Source of the DNA: DATBLE01 sp963791425
GTDB taxonomy: Bacteria > Actinomycetota > Thermoleophilia > Gaiellales > Gaiellaceae
Reading direction: 5' to 3'
Length of the DNA: 64,000 bases
Assembly: GCA_963791425.1 (NCBI GenBank)
Contig: CAWBSE010000008.1
Span: 62,001 to 126,000, forward strand
Shown here: positions 1-7,923 of the stretch, piece by piece
How positions within the stretch are numbered: position 1 is the stretch's first letter
Layout: each line of letters starts with the position of its first letter
Notes under the pieces: model-generated
Database searches by the model: none
What the model saw: the letters and a program-made list of their open reading frames with translations, nothing else
Told to the model about the DNA's origin: nothing
Made by a program: the position numbers and the translations under genes

Positions 1-918
1 GCGTCGGCGACCGAGGGCACGATCACCGTGCAGGACGTCCTCCAGATGCTCGGCGCGGTCGAGGAGGAGGCGCTCTTCCGCCTGTGCGACCTGATCGTCG
101 ACCACGACACCGCCGGCGCACTCATCTTCGTCGAGGAGCTGTCGGAGCAGGGCCAGGACATCGGCCGCGTCGTCACCGACCTGCTCGAGCACCTGCGGCA
201 CCTGATGCTCGTCCACCACCTCGGCGAGGTGCCCGAGTCGCTGCCGGTGACCGAGGAGGCGCGCGAGCGCCTGCGCGCGCAGGCGAACCAGCTGCCCGAG
301 GCGACCGTCCTGCGGCTCTGCGACCTGCTCGCGGTCGCGGTCGAGGACATGCGCCAGGGCGGCGACCCGCGCCTGCCGCTCGAGCTGGCGCTGGTCCGGG
401 TGACGCGGCCGGGAGCGGATCTCTCGGCCGAGTCGATGGCGTACCGGCTGGAGCTGTTGGAGCAGCGTGGGACTGTCCCGGTCTTGGGGACAGTCCCGAA
501 CGAAGCACCGCCAATGCCCGCGGCGACGCCCGAAGCCGCCACCCCGCCCCCTGAACCGCCTTCGCTAGAGCTCGAGCAGCTCCAGGAAGCCTGGCAACGC
601 TCCGTGCTCCCGGCGGTCGAGCGCCGCTCGATCCCGGCGGCGCCCGTGTTCGGCGAGGCCCGCCCGATCGTGCTCGAGAACGACACGCTGACGCTGGAGT
701 TCCCGGCATCGAACGCGTTTCACCTCGGCCTCGCCGAGGAGAAGTACTCCTCCCTGATGGTCGACGCGCTCTACGAGGTCACGGGGCGCAAGCTGAAGCT
801 CGCGTTCACGATCGGCGAGCACAGCGACGAGCCTGAAGAGGAGCTCGAGCCTGAGAGCGAGGAAGACTTCCTCGCGCTGATCAAGGAAAGCTTCGACGCC
901 AGAGAGGTGGACGAGTAG
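1..918 (+). CDS. dnaX: DNA polymerase III subunit gamma/tau, C-terminal part (5' truncated)
   Basis: The frame is open from base 1, so the AAA+ ATPase domain lies upstream of the window. What remains is the helical oligomerisation domain of the clamp-loader subunit (LGAVEEEALFRLCD and onward, about 140 residues), a Pro/Ala-rich linker near residues 150-190, and a tau-like terminal domain ending in an acidic tail. The gene is followed directly by ybaB and recR, the classic dnaX-ybaB-recR order, which supports the call. The stop TAG overlaps the GTG of the next gene by one base. The linker contains an 11-bp inverted repeat (469-497) translated as two GTVP motifs, which looks like an inserted repeat. 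Confidence 0.85.
   Translation, partial: ASATEGTITVQDVLQMLGAVEEEALFRLCDLIVDHDTAGALIFVEELSEQGQDIGRVVTDLLEHLRHLMLVHHLGEVPESLPVTEEARERLRAQANQLPEATVLRLCDLLAVAVEDMRQGGDPRLPLELALVRVTRPGADLSAESMAYRLELLEQRGTVPVLGTVPNEAPPMPAATPEAATPPPEPPSLELEQLQEAWQRSVLPAVERRSIPAAPVFGEARPIVLENDTLTLEFPASNAFHLGLAEEKYSSLMVDALYEVTGRKLKLAFTIGEHSDEPEEELEPESEEDFLALIKESFDAREVDE
469..497. repeat. 11-bp inverted repeat inside dnaX, REP-like
   Basis: GGGACTGTCCC at 469-479 and its exact reverse complement at 487-497 enclose a 7-base loop. The arms read in frame as GTVP...GTVP within the low-complexity tau linker. The sequence style resembles REP elements mobilised by RAYT transposases; no such transposase is present here. Confidence 0.6.
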
Positions 919-1235
919 TGGCAAAAGGCTTCGACATGAACCAGCTCATGCGCCAGGCGCAGGAGATGCAGACGCAGATGGCCCGCGCCCAGGAGCAGCT
1001 CGCGAACGAGACGGTGGAGGGCTCGGCCGGCGGCGGGCTCGTCACCGTGACCGCCACCGGCACCGGGGTGCTCACGGGTGTCCGGATCGACCCGAAGGCG
1101 ATCGATCCGGACGATCCCGAGATGCTCGAGGACGTCGTCCTCGCAGCGGTCAACGAGGCGCTGCGCGCGGCTTCGGCTCTGGCCGAGTCGAAACTCGGCG
1201 GCCAACTCGGAGGCCTCGGCCTTCCAGGGCTCTAG
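918..1235 (+). CDS. YbaB/EbfC family nucleoid-associated protein
   Basis: This 105-residue protein begins with a short Met/Gln-rich amphipathic helix (MNQLMRQAQEMQTQMARAQE) followed by the conserved VTVTATGTGVLTGVRIDP core and a DVVLAAVNEA helix, matching the dimeric DNA-binding YbaB family in length and order. It is encoded between dnaX and recR as in most bacteria. The GTG start at 918 overlaps the dnaX stop by one base and is preceded by a purine-rich GAGAGGTGG. The family is thought to bind DNA as tweezer-like dimers and is linked to RecR-dependent repair. Its 3' end shares a CTAG with the convergent gene. Confidence 0.88.
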   Translation: MAKGFDMNQLMRQAQEMQTQMARAQEQLANETVEGSAGGGLVTVTATGTGVLTGVRIDPKAIDPDDPEMLEDVVLAAVNEALRAASALAESKLGGQLGGLGLPGL

Positions 1236-1540
1236 CCGCCGCGCACCGCCGCCGGCAGGATTGTCATGTCGATCACCTCGTGGCCCTCGAACGCGGGCGG
1301 CGGGAAGCCGCCGGCCTGAAGCGCCTCGAGAACGGCCGGCTCCTCGGCCATCGCCTGACGCCCTTCCTCGTTCTCCCAGAGATTGATCACCAGGATCCCG
1401 TCGTCCGTGCGGGCGACGATCGTGCCGAGCCCACCGTGGCCCGGTGCGAGCTCCCGGCCGAGCGGCGCGACGTGCTCGCGCAGCTTGTCGGCGAGCTCGT
1501 CGGAGTCGCCGGACATCCTCATCATCGAGACGACTGCCAT
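1232..1540 (-). CDS. Antibiotic-biosynthesis-monooxygenase-like dimeric alpha/beta-barrel protein
   Basis: This is a 102-residue protein with the pattern of small ferredoxin-fold (ABM-like) proteins: an N-terminal strand (MAVVSMMRMSG), a helix with DELADKLREHVAPL, a central strand with ILVINLWENEEGRQAM, and a C-terminal strand (HEVIDMTIL). There is no catalytic signature that would fix a reaction, so function is unknown; such proteins range from small monooxygenases to stress proteins. It converges on ybaB, the two stop codons sharing the palindrome CTAG. Confidence 0.6.
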   Translation of the reverse strand: MAVVSMMRMSGDSDELADKLREHVAPLGRELAPGHGGLGTIVARTDDGILVINLWENEEGRQAMAEEPAVLEALQAGGFPPPAFEGHEVIDMTILPAAVRGG

Positions 1541-1581
1541 GGGACATGCCTCCTTACGTCGGGGTCGCGCCGTAGCCTACG

Positions 1582-2181
1582 GTGTTCGTCGTGTTCTCAC
1601 CATCCGTCGACAACCTCGTTGCGCAGCTGACGCGCCTGCCCGGCGTGGGCCAGCGGACGGCCCAGCGGCTCGCGTTCCACATGCTGCGCGTGCCCAAGGA
1701 CGAGGCGCTCGCGCTCGCCGCCGCGATCACCGAGGTGAAGGAGCGCGTCCGCTTCTGCCGCGTGTGCGGGAACCTGACCGAGGATGAGCTCTGCGCGATC
1801 TGCCTCGACACGCGGCGCGACCATTCGCTGATCTGCGTGGTCGAGCAGCCCGTCGACCTGATCTCGGTCGAGCGCACCGCGGAGTTCCGCGGGCTCTATC
1901 ACGTGCTCGGCGGAGCGCTGTCGCCGATCGACGGCGTCGACCCGGCCGACCTTCGCATCGACGAGCTGATCCAGCGCGTCGACCGGAACGGCGTCGTCGA
2001 GGTGGTCGTCGCGACCAACCCGAACATGACCGGCGAGGCGACCGCCGCCTACCTCGCCGACCGGCTCCGCGGACGGGTGAAGGTGACGCGCCTCGCCAGC
2101 GGGCTCCCCGTCGGCGGCGACCTCGAGTACGCCGACGAGGTCACGCTCGGCCGCGCGCTGTCCGGCCGTCGCGAGATGTAA
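1582..2181 (+). CDS. recR: Recombination protein RecR
   Basis: RecR works with RecF/RecO to load RecA at gaps. The 199-residue product has the full family layout: a helix-hairpin-helix (LPGVGQRTAQRLAFHML, about residues 18-35), a four-Cys zinc finger (C59, C62, C71, C74), and a Toprim domain starting near residue 85 (ICVVEQPVD). The start is uncertain by two or three codons (GTG at 1582, 1588 or 1591). A long palindrome begins three bases after the stop and probably ends transcription or is a repeat element. Confidence 0.95.
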   Translation: MFVVFSPSVDNLVAQLTRLPGVGQRTAQRLAFHMLRVPKDEALALAAAITEVKERVRFCRVCGNLTEDELCAICLDTRRDHSLICVVEQPVDLISVERTAEFRGLYHVLGGALSPIDGVDPADLRIDELIQRVDRNGVVEVVVATNPNMTGEATAAYLADRLRGRVKVTRLASGLPVGGDLEYADEVTLGRALSGRREM

Positions 2182-2183
2182 CC

Positions 2184-2212
2184 GTCTTAACAGTGCCTGG
2201 CACTGTTAAGAC
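2184..2212. repeat. Long perfect palindrome, copy 1 (recurs at 44945)
   Basis: Fourteen-base arms GTCTTAACAGTGCC and their exact reverse complement surround a single T. The 12-bp core arms CTTAACAGTGCC recur exactly at 44946-44970, there around a central A. Here it lies between the convergent recR and VOC genes, where a hairpin could serve as a two-way terminator, but there is no T-run. Exact recurrence 42 kb away with a changed centre base suggests a dispersed REP-like element. Confidence 0.7.
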
Positions 2213-2215
2213 CCT

Positions 2216-2560
2216 TCAGCCGGCGAGGATCTCGATCCGGTTGCCCCAGGGGTCGGCGACGTAGAAGCGCCGCACCTCCGGGAGCGAGTCGTCCCACTCG
2301 ACGCCCTCCAGCACCGCGGCCAGCCGGTCGAGCTCCCCGTCACTGACGCGGAACGCCGGATGCGCCTTCCGGGCCGGCGCGAAGTCGGGCTCGACGCCGA
2401 TGTGCAGCTGCCGGTCGCCGACCGCGAACCAGACACCGCCGCGGGCCTGGAGCGGCTCCGGCTTCACCAGCTCCTCGAGCCCAAGTAGGCCGCCGAAGAA
2501 GCGGCGGGCCTCCGCCTCGCACCCCGGCGGGGCGGCGATCTGGACATGGTCGAGCTCCAC
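2216..2560 (-). CDS. VOC (glyoxalase/bleomycin-resistance) family protein
   Basis: This 114-residue single-domain protein starts VELDHVQIAAPPG and ends FYVADPWGNRIEIL, the typical paired beta-alpha-beta motifs of the vicinal-oxygen-chelate fold. Candidate metal ligands are the His of DHV, the His of LHIGV and the Glu of RIEIL. The GTG at 2560 is chosen because it places the first VOC strand at the N terminus; an upstream in-frame start would add 17 residues unlike the family. Substrate unknown. Confidence 0.75.
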   Translation of the reverse strand: MELDHVQIAAPPGCEAEARRFFGGLLGLEELVKPEPLQARGGVWFAVGDRQLHIGVEPDFAPARKAHPAFRVSDGELDRLAAVLEGVEWDDSLPEVRRFYVADPWGNRIEILAG

Positions 2561-2721
2561 TGCGGTATTTGTCGCAAATTGCGGGTATTCGTGCGGCAGC
2601 CACTTGCACACCGAAGGGTCACCATCTAGATTCGCCGCTGTCGAACCGGTTGGCCCTCGGGTCAGCCGGTTCGGCGTATTTATGGGGTCGTTTTTCCGCC
2701 CCAGCTACCCTTTGGAACAGC

Positions 2722-4017
2722 ATGGCCGCCACCGACTACGAGGCCGTACCGGGGATCGCAGGCGCCGACGAGCAGCGCGTCGGCGGCACGGTCGTGATGA
2801 AGTTCGGCGGAACGTCGGTCGGGAACCCCGACCGGCTCAAAGCGGTCGCGCGGCGGATCGTCGCCGAGAAGGAGAACGGCGGACGCGTCGTCGCCGTGCT
2901 GTCGGCGATGGGCGACACCACCGACGAGCTCGTCGACCTCGCCCACCGCATCTCCGAGCGGCCGAAGCCGCGCGCGATGGACATGCTGATCTCCGTCGGC
3001 GAGCGCATCACCTGCGCCCTCGGCGAGATGGCGATCGAGGATCTCGGCCACGAGGCGGTCTCGCTGACCGGCTCGCAGGCCGGCATCGTCACCGACACGA
3101 CGCATACGAAGGCGAAGATCGTCGAGGTGCGGGCGCACCGCATCCACGATGCGCTCGACGAGGGGAAGATCGTCCTCGTCGCCGGCTTCCAGGGCGTCTC
3201 CACCGGCCAGGAGATCACCACCCTCGGCCGCGGCGGCTCCGACACGACCGCGGTCGCGCTCGCCGCCGCTCTCGGCGCCGAGAGCTGCCAGATCTTCACC
3301 GACGTCGAAGGCGTCTACACCGCCGACCCGCGCCTCGTCCCCGGCGCCTACAAGCTGCCCGTGGTCACGTACGAGGAGATGCTGGAGATGTCCGCCTCGG
3401 GCGCGAAGGTGATGGCGCTACGCTCAGTGGAGTTCGCCCGCAACCACGGCGTCCGCCTGCACGTGCGGTCGACGTTCAGCGAGGCCGAAGGGACGTGGAT
3501 CCAGGAGGAGGACGCGAAGTTGCTGGAGAAGGCGATCATCTCGGGCGTCACGCACGACACCTCGGAGGCGAAGGTGACGATCTCGGCCGTGCCCGACCGC
3601 CCGGGTGTCGCCGCCAACGTGTTCCGCGCGCTCGCGGACGCCGGCGTCAACATCGACATGATCGTCCAGAACGTCTCCGCCCAGGGGCTCACCGACATCT
3701 CGTTCACGCTGCCGAAGAGCGACCTCGCGGTCGCCGAGCCGATCCTCGCCGCCGAGTGCGAGATCGTCGGCGCCGGCGGCTTCACACAGGACTCGGACAT
3801 CGCGAAGGTCTCGCTGATCGGCGCGGGCATGCGCTCGCACCCGGGCGTCGCCGCCGACATGTTCGAGGCGCTCTACGAGGCCGGGATCAACATCGAGATC
3901 ATCTCGACATCGTCGATCCGGATCTCGTGCGTCGTGCGCGCGTCCGAGGTCGAGCGCGCCGTGCAGGCGGTTCACGACAAGTTCCAGCTCGTCGCCGAGG
4001 CCCGGGCCAATGCCTAG
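2722..4017 (+). CDS. lysC: Aspartate kinase
   Basis: This enzyme phosphorylates aspartate, the first step toward Lys, Thr, Met and diaminopimelate. The 431-residue product carries the KFGGTSVG nucleotide motif (residues 27-34), a kinase domain with GRGGSDTTAVALAAALGA, and two C-terminal ACT domains (PDRPGVAANVFRALADAGVN and SHPGVAADMFEALYEAGIN) that normally give feedback control. The ATG at 2722 is used; upstream in-frame sequence is not family-like. Its stop overlaps the asd start by 8 bases, so the two are translationally coupled. The 160 bases upstream are non-coding and should hold the promoter, but I cannot place one convincingly. Confidence 0.95.
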   Translation: MAATDYEAVPGIAGADEQRVGGTVVMKFGGTSVGNPDRLKAVARRIVAEKENGGRVVAVLSAMGDTTDELVDLAHRISERPKPRAMDMLISVGERITCALGEMAIEDLGHEAVSLTGSQAGIVTDTTHTKAKIVEVRAHRIHDALDEGKIVLVAGFQGVSTGQEITTLGRGGSDTTAVALAAALGAESCQIFTDVEGVYTADPRLVPGAYKLPVVTYEEMLEMSASGAKVMALRSVEFARNHGVRLHVRSTFSEAEGTWIQEEDAKLLEKAIISGVTHDTSEAKVTISAVPDRPGVAANVFRALADAGVNIDMIVQNVSAQGLTDISFTLPKSDLAVAEPILAAECEIVGAGGFTQDSDIAKVSLIGAGMRSHPGVAADMFEALYEAGINIEIISTSSIRISCVVRASEVERAVQAVHDKFQLVAEARANA

Positions 4018-4969
4018 GGGCGGCGCCAGCCCGAGAATCGGTGTTGTCGGGGCGACCGGCGCCGTCGGCACGGTCACGCTCGAACTGCTCGCCGAGCGCG
4101 GCTACGACGACGTTCGCGCGTTCGCCTCTGTTCGCTCGGCCGGGTCACGGGTCGCGTTCGGCGGCGAGGCTCTGGTCGTCGAGGAGGCAACGCCCGACGT
4201 CCTCGCAGCGGGCGACCTCGACCTCTGTCTCTTCTCGGTCGGGACGTCCGGCTCGCGCGAGCTCGTCCCCCACGCCGTCCGCGGCGGCGCGGTCGTGGTC
4301 GACAAGTCTGCGGCATACCGGCTCGCCGAGGGCGTGCCGCTGGTCGTCCCGGAGGTGAACGGCATGCGCGCGCCCGAGAACGAGGGCATCGTCGCCAACC
4401 CGAACTGCTGCACGATCCCGCTGACGTGCGCGCTCAAGCCGCTGCACGAGGCGGCGGGCCTCCAGCGGATCCGCGTGTCGACCTACCAGTCGGTCTCGGG
4501 CGCCGGTGCGTCGTCGATGCAGCGCCTGGCGGCCGAAGAGCCGCGCGAGCACGACCTGCGCATGGACTGGGACTTCGACGGCGTCGAGTTCGACGAGGAG
4601 GAGAAGCTCCGCGAGGAGACGCGCAAGATCATGGAGCTCCCCGACCTGCCGATCAGCGCCACCTGCGTCCGCGTGCCGGTGATGGTCGGCCACGCCGAGG
4701 CGGTGTGGCTCGAGACCGAGTCGAAGCTCACGGCCGACGACGCGCGGGCGCTCCTCGGCGCCGCGCCGAGCATCCGCCTCGTCGACTTCCCCTCGCCGGG
4801 GCAGGCGGCGGGCGGCGACGAGGTGCTGGTGGGTCGGATCCGCCGGGATCCGACCGAGGAACACGGCCTCGTCCTCTTCCTCGCGTGCGACAACCTCCGC
4901 AAGGGCGCCGCGCTGAACGCGATCCAGATCGCCGAGCTGCTGCTCAGCCGCGAAGCCCTCGCAGCCTGA
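4010..4969 (+). CDS. asd: Aspartate-semialdehyde dehydrogenase
   Basis: It reduces aspartyl phosphate to aspartate semialdehyde with NADPH. The 319-residue protein has the N-terminal dinucleotide motif GVVGATGAVG (residues 11-20), the catalytic Cys in NPNCCTIPL (first Cys near 133), SVSGAGASSM after it, and the substrate-binding VMVGHAEAVW with the active-site His. It lies in an operon with lysC (8-base overlap) and its TGA overlaps the ATG of the next gene. Confidence 0.95.
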   Translation: MPRGGASPRIGVVGATGAVGTVTLELLAERGYDDVRAFASVRSAGSRVAFGGEALVVEEATPDVLAAGDLDLCLFSVGTSGSRELVPHAVRGGAVVVDKSAAYRLAEGVPLVVPEVNGMRAPENEGIVANPNCCTIPLTCALKPLHEAAGLQRIRVSTYQSVSGAGASSMQRLAAEEPREHDLRMDWDFDGVEFDEEEKLREETRKIMELPDLPISATCVRVPVMVGHAEAVWLETESKLTADDARALLGAAPSIRLVDFPSPGQAAGGDEVLVGRIRRDPTEEHGLVLFLACDNLRKGAALNAIQIAELLLSREALAA

Positions 4970-5397
4970 TGGGCCTGTTCACCCGCGACGAGAAGATCGA
5001 GGCGCTCAGGCAGGCCCCGCTCTTTGCCGGGCTCTCGAAGAAGGAGCTCGGCCAGATCGCGCGCGGGGCCGACGATCTCGACCTCGAGCCCGGGCATGTC
5101 CTCTGCCGGGAAGGCGGCCTGGCCCGGGAGTTCTTCGTCATCGTCGACGGCACGGTCGACGTGACCCAGGGCGGCAAGCCGGTCGCGACGCGCGAGAGCG
5201 GCGACTTCGTCGGCGAGATCGGCCTGATCACGCATTCGAAACGGACCGCCACGGTGACGGCGGCCACCCCGGTCCGCTGCTTCGTGCTGACGAGCGGCGA
5301 GTTCCGCCGCGTGCTCGACGACAACCCGGGCATTCAGCGCAAGGTGATGCAGGCGCTCGCCGAGCGAGTGGCCAGGCTCGAGTCCGCCGCTCAGTAG
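4969..5397 (+). CDS. Cyclic nucleotide-binding domain protein
   Basis: This 142-residue protein is a stand-alone cNMP-binding (Crp-type) beta-barrel: LRQAPLFAGLSKKELGQIA, then LEPGHVLCREG, FFVIVDGTVDV, and the phosphate-binding cassette region FVGEIGLITHSKRTATVTA. There is no DNA-binding domain, so it is not a classical CRP regulator. The last 15 residues form a helix. It is coupled to asd through TGATG, but no functional link to aspartate metabolism is evident. Confidence 0.8.
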   Translation: MGLFTRDEKIEALRQAPLFAGLSKKELGQIARGADDLDLEPGHVLCREGGLAREFFVIVDGTVDVTQGGKPVATRESGDFVGEIGLITHSKRTATVTAATPVRCFVLTSGEFRRVLDDNPGIQRKVMQALAERVARLESAAQ

Positions 5398-5416
5398 AAG
5401 CCGGAACCCGCCGAGC

Positions 5417-6190
5417 CTACGCCGTGCGTCCGTAGTACATCTGCTGCGCCGTCGCGCTCAGCTTGTGCCCGGGCTCCGAGACGTACGTGAGCACCGAGTT
5501 CATCCGCGGGGTCGCGCCGCCGATCGGCGGGACGCGGTGGAGTGAGAAGCGGCCCTTGAAGAACGCGAGCGTGCCGGGCTCGCTCGCCAGCAGCTTCACC
5601 CGGTCCGACGTCCCGAGCAGCACGTCGCGGACGTCGTCGTAGTGCTCGTCGCCCGGCTCGCGCACGAGCGGGACGTACTCGAAGTCTCCCCCGGTCTCGG
5701 AGCGCTGGATCATCAGCGTCACCGAGAACTCGCTCTGGTCGAAGTGCCAGCCGAGCTCGTCGCCCTCCTCGTACACGGTCATGTTGCAGCCGTCGAGGGG
5801 ATCGTCGGAGGGGTACAGCACGTCCTTCTCGACGACCGAGGCGACGAAGCGGGTGATCTCGTCCGACCGGTAGATCGCAATCGGCGCGAAGTCGGCGAGG
5901 AGCAGGTCCATCGCCACCGCCTTCTGCGCCGAGCGCACCATGATCCGCCGCGGATGGTCGGCCGGCAGCGACTCGTCGATCTCGTCGTCGAAGTAGCAGT
6001 TGTGCGCCGCGTCGTTCGGGTAGCCGCGTGAGGCGAGAGCGTTCGCGTCGGCGACCATCCGGGCGACCGCCTCGGGGCGCACGAACCCGTCGAGCCTGAC
6101 CGCGCCCTCGCGCCTCAACGCCTCGCGACACTCCTCGACCAGCGCGGCGTCGAGCGGGTAACGGTCGAGGTCGACGATCTCTGCAATCAC
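5417..6190 (-). CDS. 2-oxoglutarate/Fe(II) oxygenase, ArpA/BesD-like
   Basis: A 257-residue protein with a complete facial triad and oxoglutarate Arg: His149 and Asp151 in GWHFDQSEF, His218 in FSLHRVPP, and Arg229 in TPRMNSVLTY. The surrounding sequence (CYFDDEIDESLP, CNMTVYEEGDELGWHFD) resembles the ArpA family that also contains the amino-acid halogenases BesD/HalD. Those halogenases replace the triad Asp with Gly/Ala to open a halide site; here Asp is present, so hydroxylation is the expected chemistry. Substrate unknown, plausibly a free amino acid. The assignment to this subfamily is from memory of its motifs. Confidence 0.65.
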   Translation of the reverse strand: MIAEIVDLDRYPLDAALVEECREALRREGAVRLDGFVRPEAVARMVADANALASRGYPNDAAHNCYFDDEIDESLPADHPRRIMVRSAQKAVAMDLLLADFAPIAIYRSDEITRFVASVVEKDVLYPSDDPLDGCNMTVYEEGDELGWHFDQSEFSVTLMIQRSETGGDFEYVPLVREPGDEHYDDVRDVLLGTSDRVKLLASEPGTLAFFKGRFSLHRVPPIGGATPRMNSVLTYVSEPGHKLSATAQQMYYGRTA

Positions 6191-6200
6191 GCGGCCTACC

Positions 6201-6815
6201 CTATGGCCGCTGCGGAACGGGCGCCGGGGTGAGCCCCGTCTTCAGCGCGCGGAAGGCGCGCGCGGTCATCTTCTCCTGCACCGGCACGAGGCCGCCGAGC
6301 TCGAGCCTCGCCAGCTCGACGCGGCCCTGGACGCGCACCGTGCGGAAGCCGAAGTCGGCGAGGAAGTCCGACGGGAACACCGTCCGGTGGACGCGGAATC
6401 GCTCGTACGCCGACTCGCCCTCCGGATAGCGGTACGCGAATGCCTCGAGGGCCTTCGCACCGCGATCCCGCGCGTCGCCGATCGCGGCGAGAAACAGCGA
6501 CTGCATCACCCACGGTGTGGCCGCGTCGACGACGTACGAGCACGTGACCAGCACCGCCCCGTCCGACGGCGGGCCGGCCGGCAGGTCGGCCGCGCGTGGG
6601 AACAGCCCCGCCGGCCCGTACTGCATCGAGCCGAGCAACCGCCCGTCGGCGTCGTAGTACACCGTCCCCCACGCACCCCAGTCCTCCTCCACCTTCGCGA
6701 TCCAGCGCCGCTTGTCGACGCCGCGCGAGCGCGATTGCCACCAGACGCACTCGTGGCAAACCGACGGCGCCGTCTCGAGCGTTGCGCCGGTCAGCCCGGC
6801 GACGCGTGGAGGCAT
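6201..6815 (-). CDS. GNAT-like N-acetyltransferase
   Basis: A 204-residue protein with an N-terminal Cys pair region (SVCHECVWWQSR), a GNAT-type central strand (GTVYYDADGRLLGSMQYG), an acceptor region (AVLVTCSYVV), a helix (MQSLFLAAIGDARDRGAKALEAFAY) and a C-terminal FPSDFLADFGFRTVRVQGRVE typical of the final GNAT strand and Phe-Gly-Phe loop. Substrate unknown. Its ATG overlaps the stop of the Asp23-like gene (TGATG), so it ends the long minus-strand run that starts near pckA. Confidence 0.6.
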   Translation of the reverse strand: MPPRVAGLTGATLETAPSVCHECVWWQSRSRGVDKRRWIAKVEEDWGAWGTVYYDADGRLLGSMQYGPAGLFPRAADLPAGPPSDGAVLVTCSYVVDAATPWVMQSLFLAAIGDARDRGAKALEAFAYRYPEGESAYERFRVHRTVFPSDFLADFGFRTVRVQGRVELARLELGGLVPVQEKMTARAFRALKTGLTPAPVPQRP

Positions 6816-7099
6816 CAGCGCTCGACGTCGTCGACGAAGACGTCGACGCTTGCAGGCCGGTCGCCCGCCATCCGCTCGAGGTACTCGGCGACGCGCTCCT
6901 GGACGGCCGATCCGACCTCGCCGAACGCCGCCCCCCACTCGAGCGTGAGGTGCAGATCGACCGAGACCGCACCGTCCTCGGCGACCGCGATGCGGACGGG
7001 CCGGTGCTTGACGAGCGCGTGCACCCCGTCGACCTCGAGCGCCGCGTCGGCCGCGTACCGCGCGAGGACGTCCTGCGAGATGCTCGCGTGGCCCTCCAT
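6815..7099 (-). CDS. Asp23/Gls24-family small protein
   Basis: A 94-residue protein with the core of the Asp23 family: ISQDVLARYAADAALEVDGVHALV, a central strand pair with VSVDLHLTLEWG, and AVQERVAEYLERMAG before VDVFVDDV. In Gram-positives this family includes alkaline-shock and cell-envelope stress proteins. The ATG at 7099 overlaps the upstream gene's TGA; a GTG one codon earlier is possible. The sequence gives no evidence on its partner. Confidence 0.65.
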   Translation of the reverse strand: MEGHASISQDVLARYAADAALEVDGVHALVKHRPVRIAVAEDGAVSVDLHLTLEWGAAFGEVGSAVQERVAEYLERMAGDRPASVDVFVDDVER

Positions 7100-7923
7100 C
7101 ACCCTGATTGTACGAGCAGCTCCGTCGCCTCAGGCCGTGCGAAGAACCGGAACGGGACGAACGTCGTCCCGAGCCCCGAGGACACGTGCAGCACGCCGCC
7201 GGGCCGCCGGTAGATCCCGTGGTTGTACGGCGACCTCGGGTGCGCGATCCGCACCTTGCCGCGACCGTACGGGAGGCAGATCTGACCGTCGTGCATGTGG
7301 CCCGAGACGACCAGGTCGAACACGCCCTCGGGCAGCCGGTCGACGACGCGTGGGAAGTGGCAGAGGAGGATCCGCAGGTCGGCGTCGGGGTCGGCCAGCT
7401 CCCACGGTCGTGCCTCCTGGCGCAGGTACGTGCGCGGGTCGACGCCGACGAGCTGCACCCGTCGTCCACGTAGCTCGAGCGTCACCGACTCGTCCGACAG
7501 CAGCGTCCCGCGGCCGAGGTCGACGTCCCCGACCGGCTTCGAGAACGGGTCGCGGCTGTCGGCGTAGTCGTGGTTGCCGAGAACGGCGTAGACGGGCGGC
7601 AGCCGCTCGATCAGCGTGCGCAGCCGCTCGTCCCCCTCGGGCCGGGCGAGCAGGTCGCCCGTGACGAGCACGAGATCCGGCTCGCGCTCGATCACCCACT
7701 CGACCGCCCGGTCGACCGCACGCGACGCCGGAGACGGCACGCCGAGATGGAAGTCCGACAGGTGCGCGACCCGCAGGCCCGCGAGCTCGTCGGGAATGCG
7801 TGGCAGCGCGACCGGAAGCTCCTCGAGCCGCACCCAGGACGCCTCGTACAGCCCCCAGGCGATACCTGCGGTCGCCACCCCCGCCACGGCGGCGAGGCTC
7901 GTGCGAACCGTCTCGCGAGTCAG
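7099..7923 (-). CDS. Membrane-anchored metallophosphoesterase
   Basis: The calcineurin-type motifs are complete and in order: LSDFHLG, VTGDLLA, LGNHDYAD and SGHMHDGQ, with LCHFPR between, as in the YkuE/LpxG-like group of bacterial metallophosphoesterases. The first 25 residues form one hydrophobic segment (LAAVAGVATAGIAWGLYEA) preceded by Arg residues, so the enzyme is probably membrane-tethered. No ATG, GTG or TTG precedes that segment in frame; the only upstream candidate is a CTG at 7923 overlapping the previous stop as CTGA. GTG at 7887 is the fallback but would cut into the membrane segment. Confidence 0.8.
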   Translation of the reverse strand: MTRETVRTSLAAVAGVATAGIAWGLYEASWVRLEELPVALPRIPDELAGLRVAHLSDFHLGVPSPASRAVDRAVEWVIEREPDLVLVTGDLLARPEGDERLRTLIERLPPVYAVLGNHDYADSRDPFSKPVGDVDLGRGTLLSDESVTLELRGRRVQLVGVDPRTYLRQEARPWELADPDADLRILLCHFPRVVDRLPEGVFDLVVSGHMHDGQICLPYGRGKVRIAHPRSPYNHGIYRRPGGVLHVSSGLGTTFVPFRFFARPEATELLVQSG

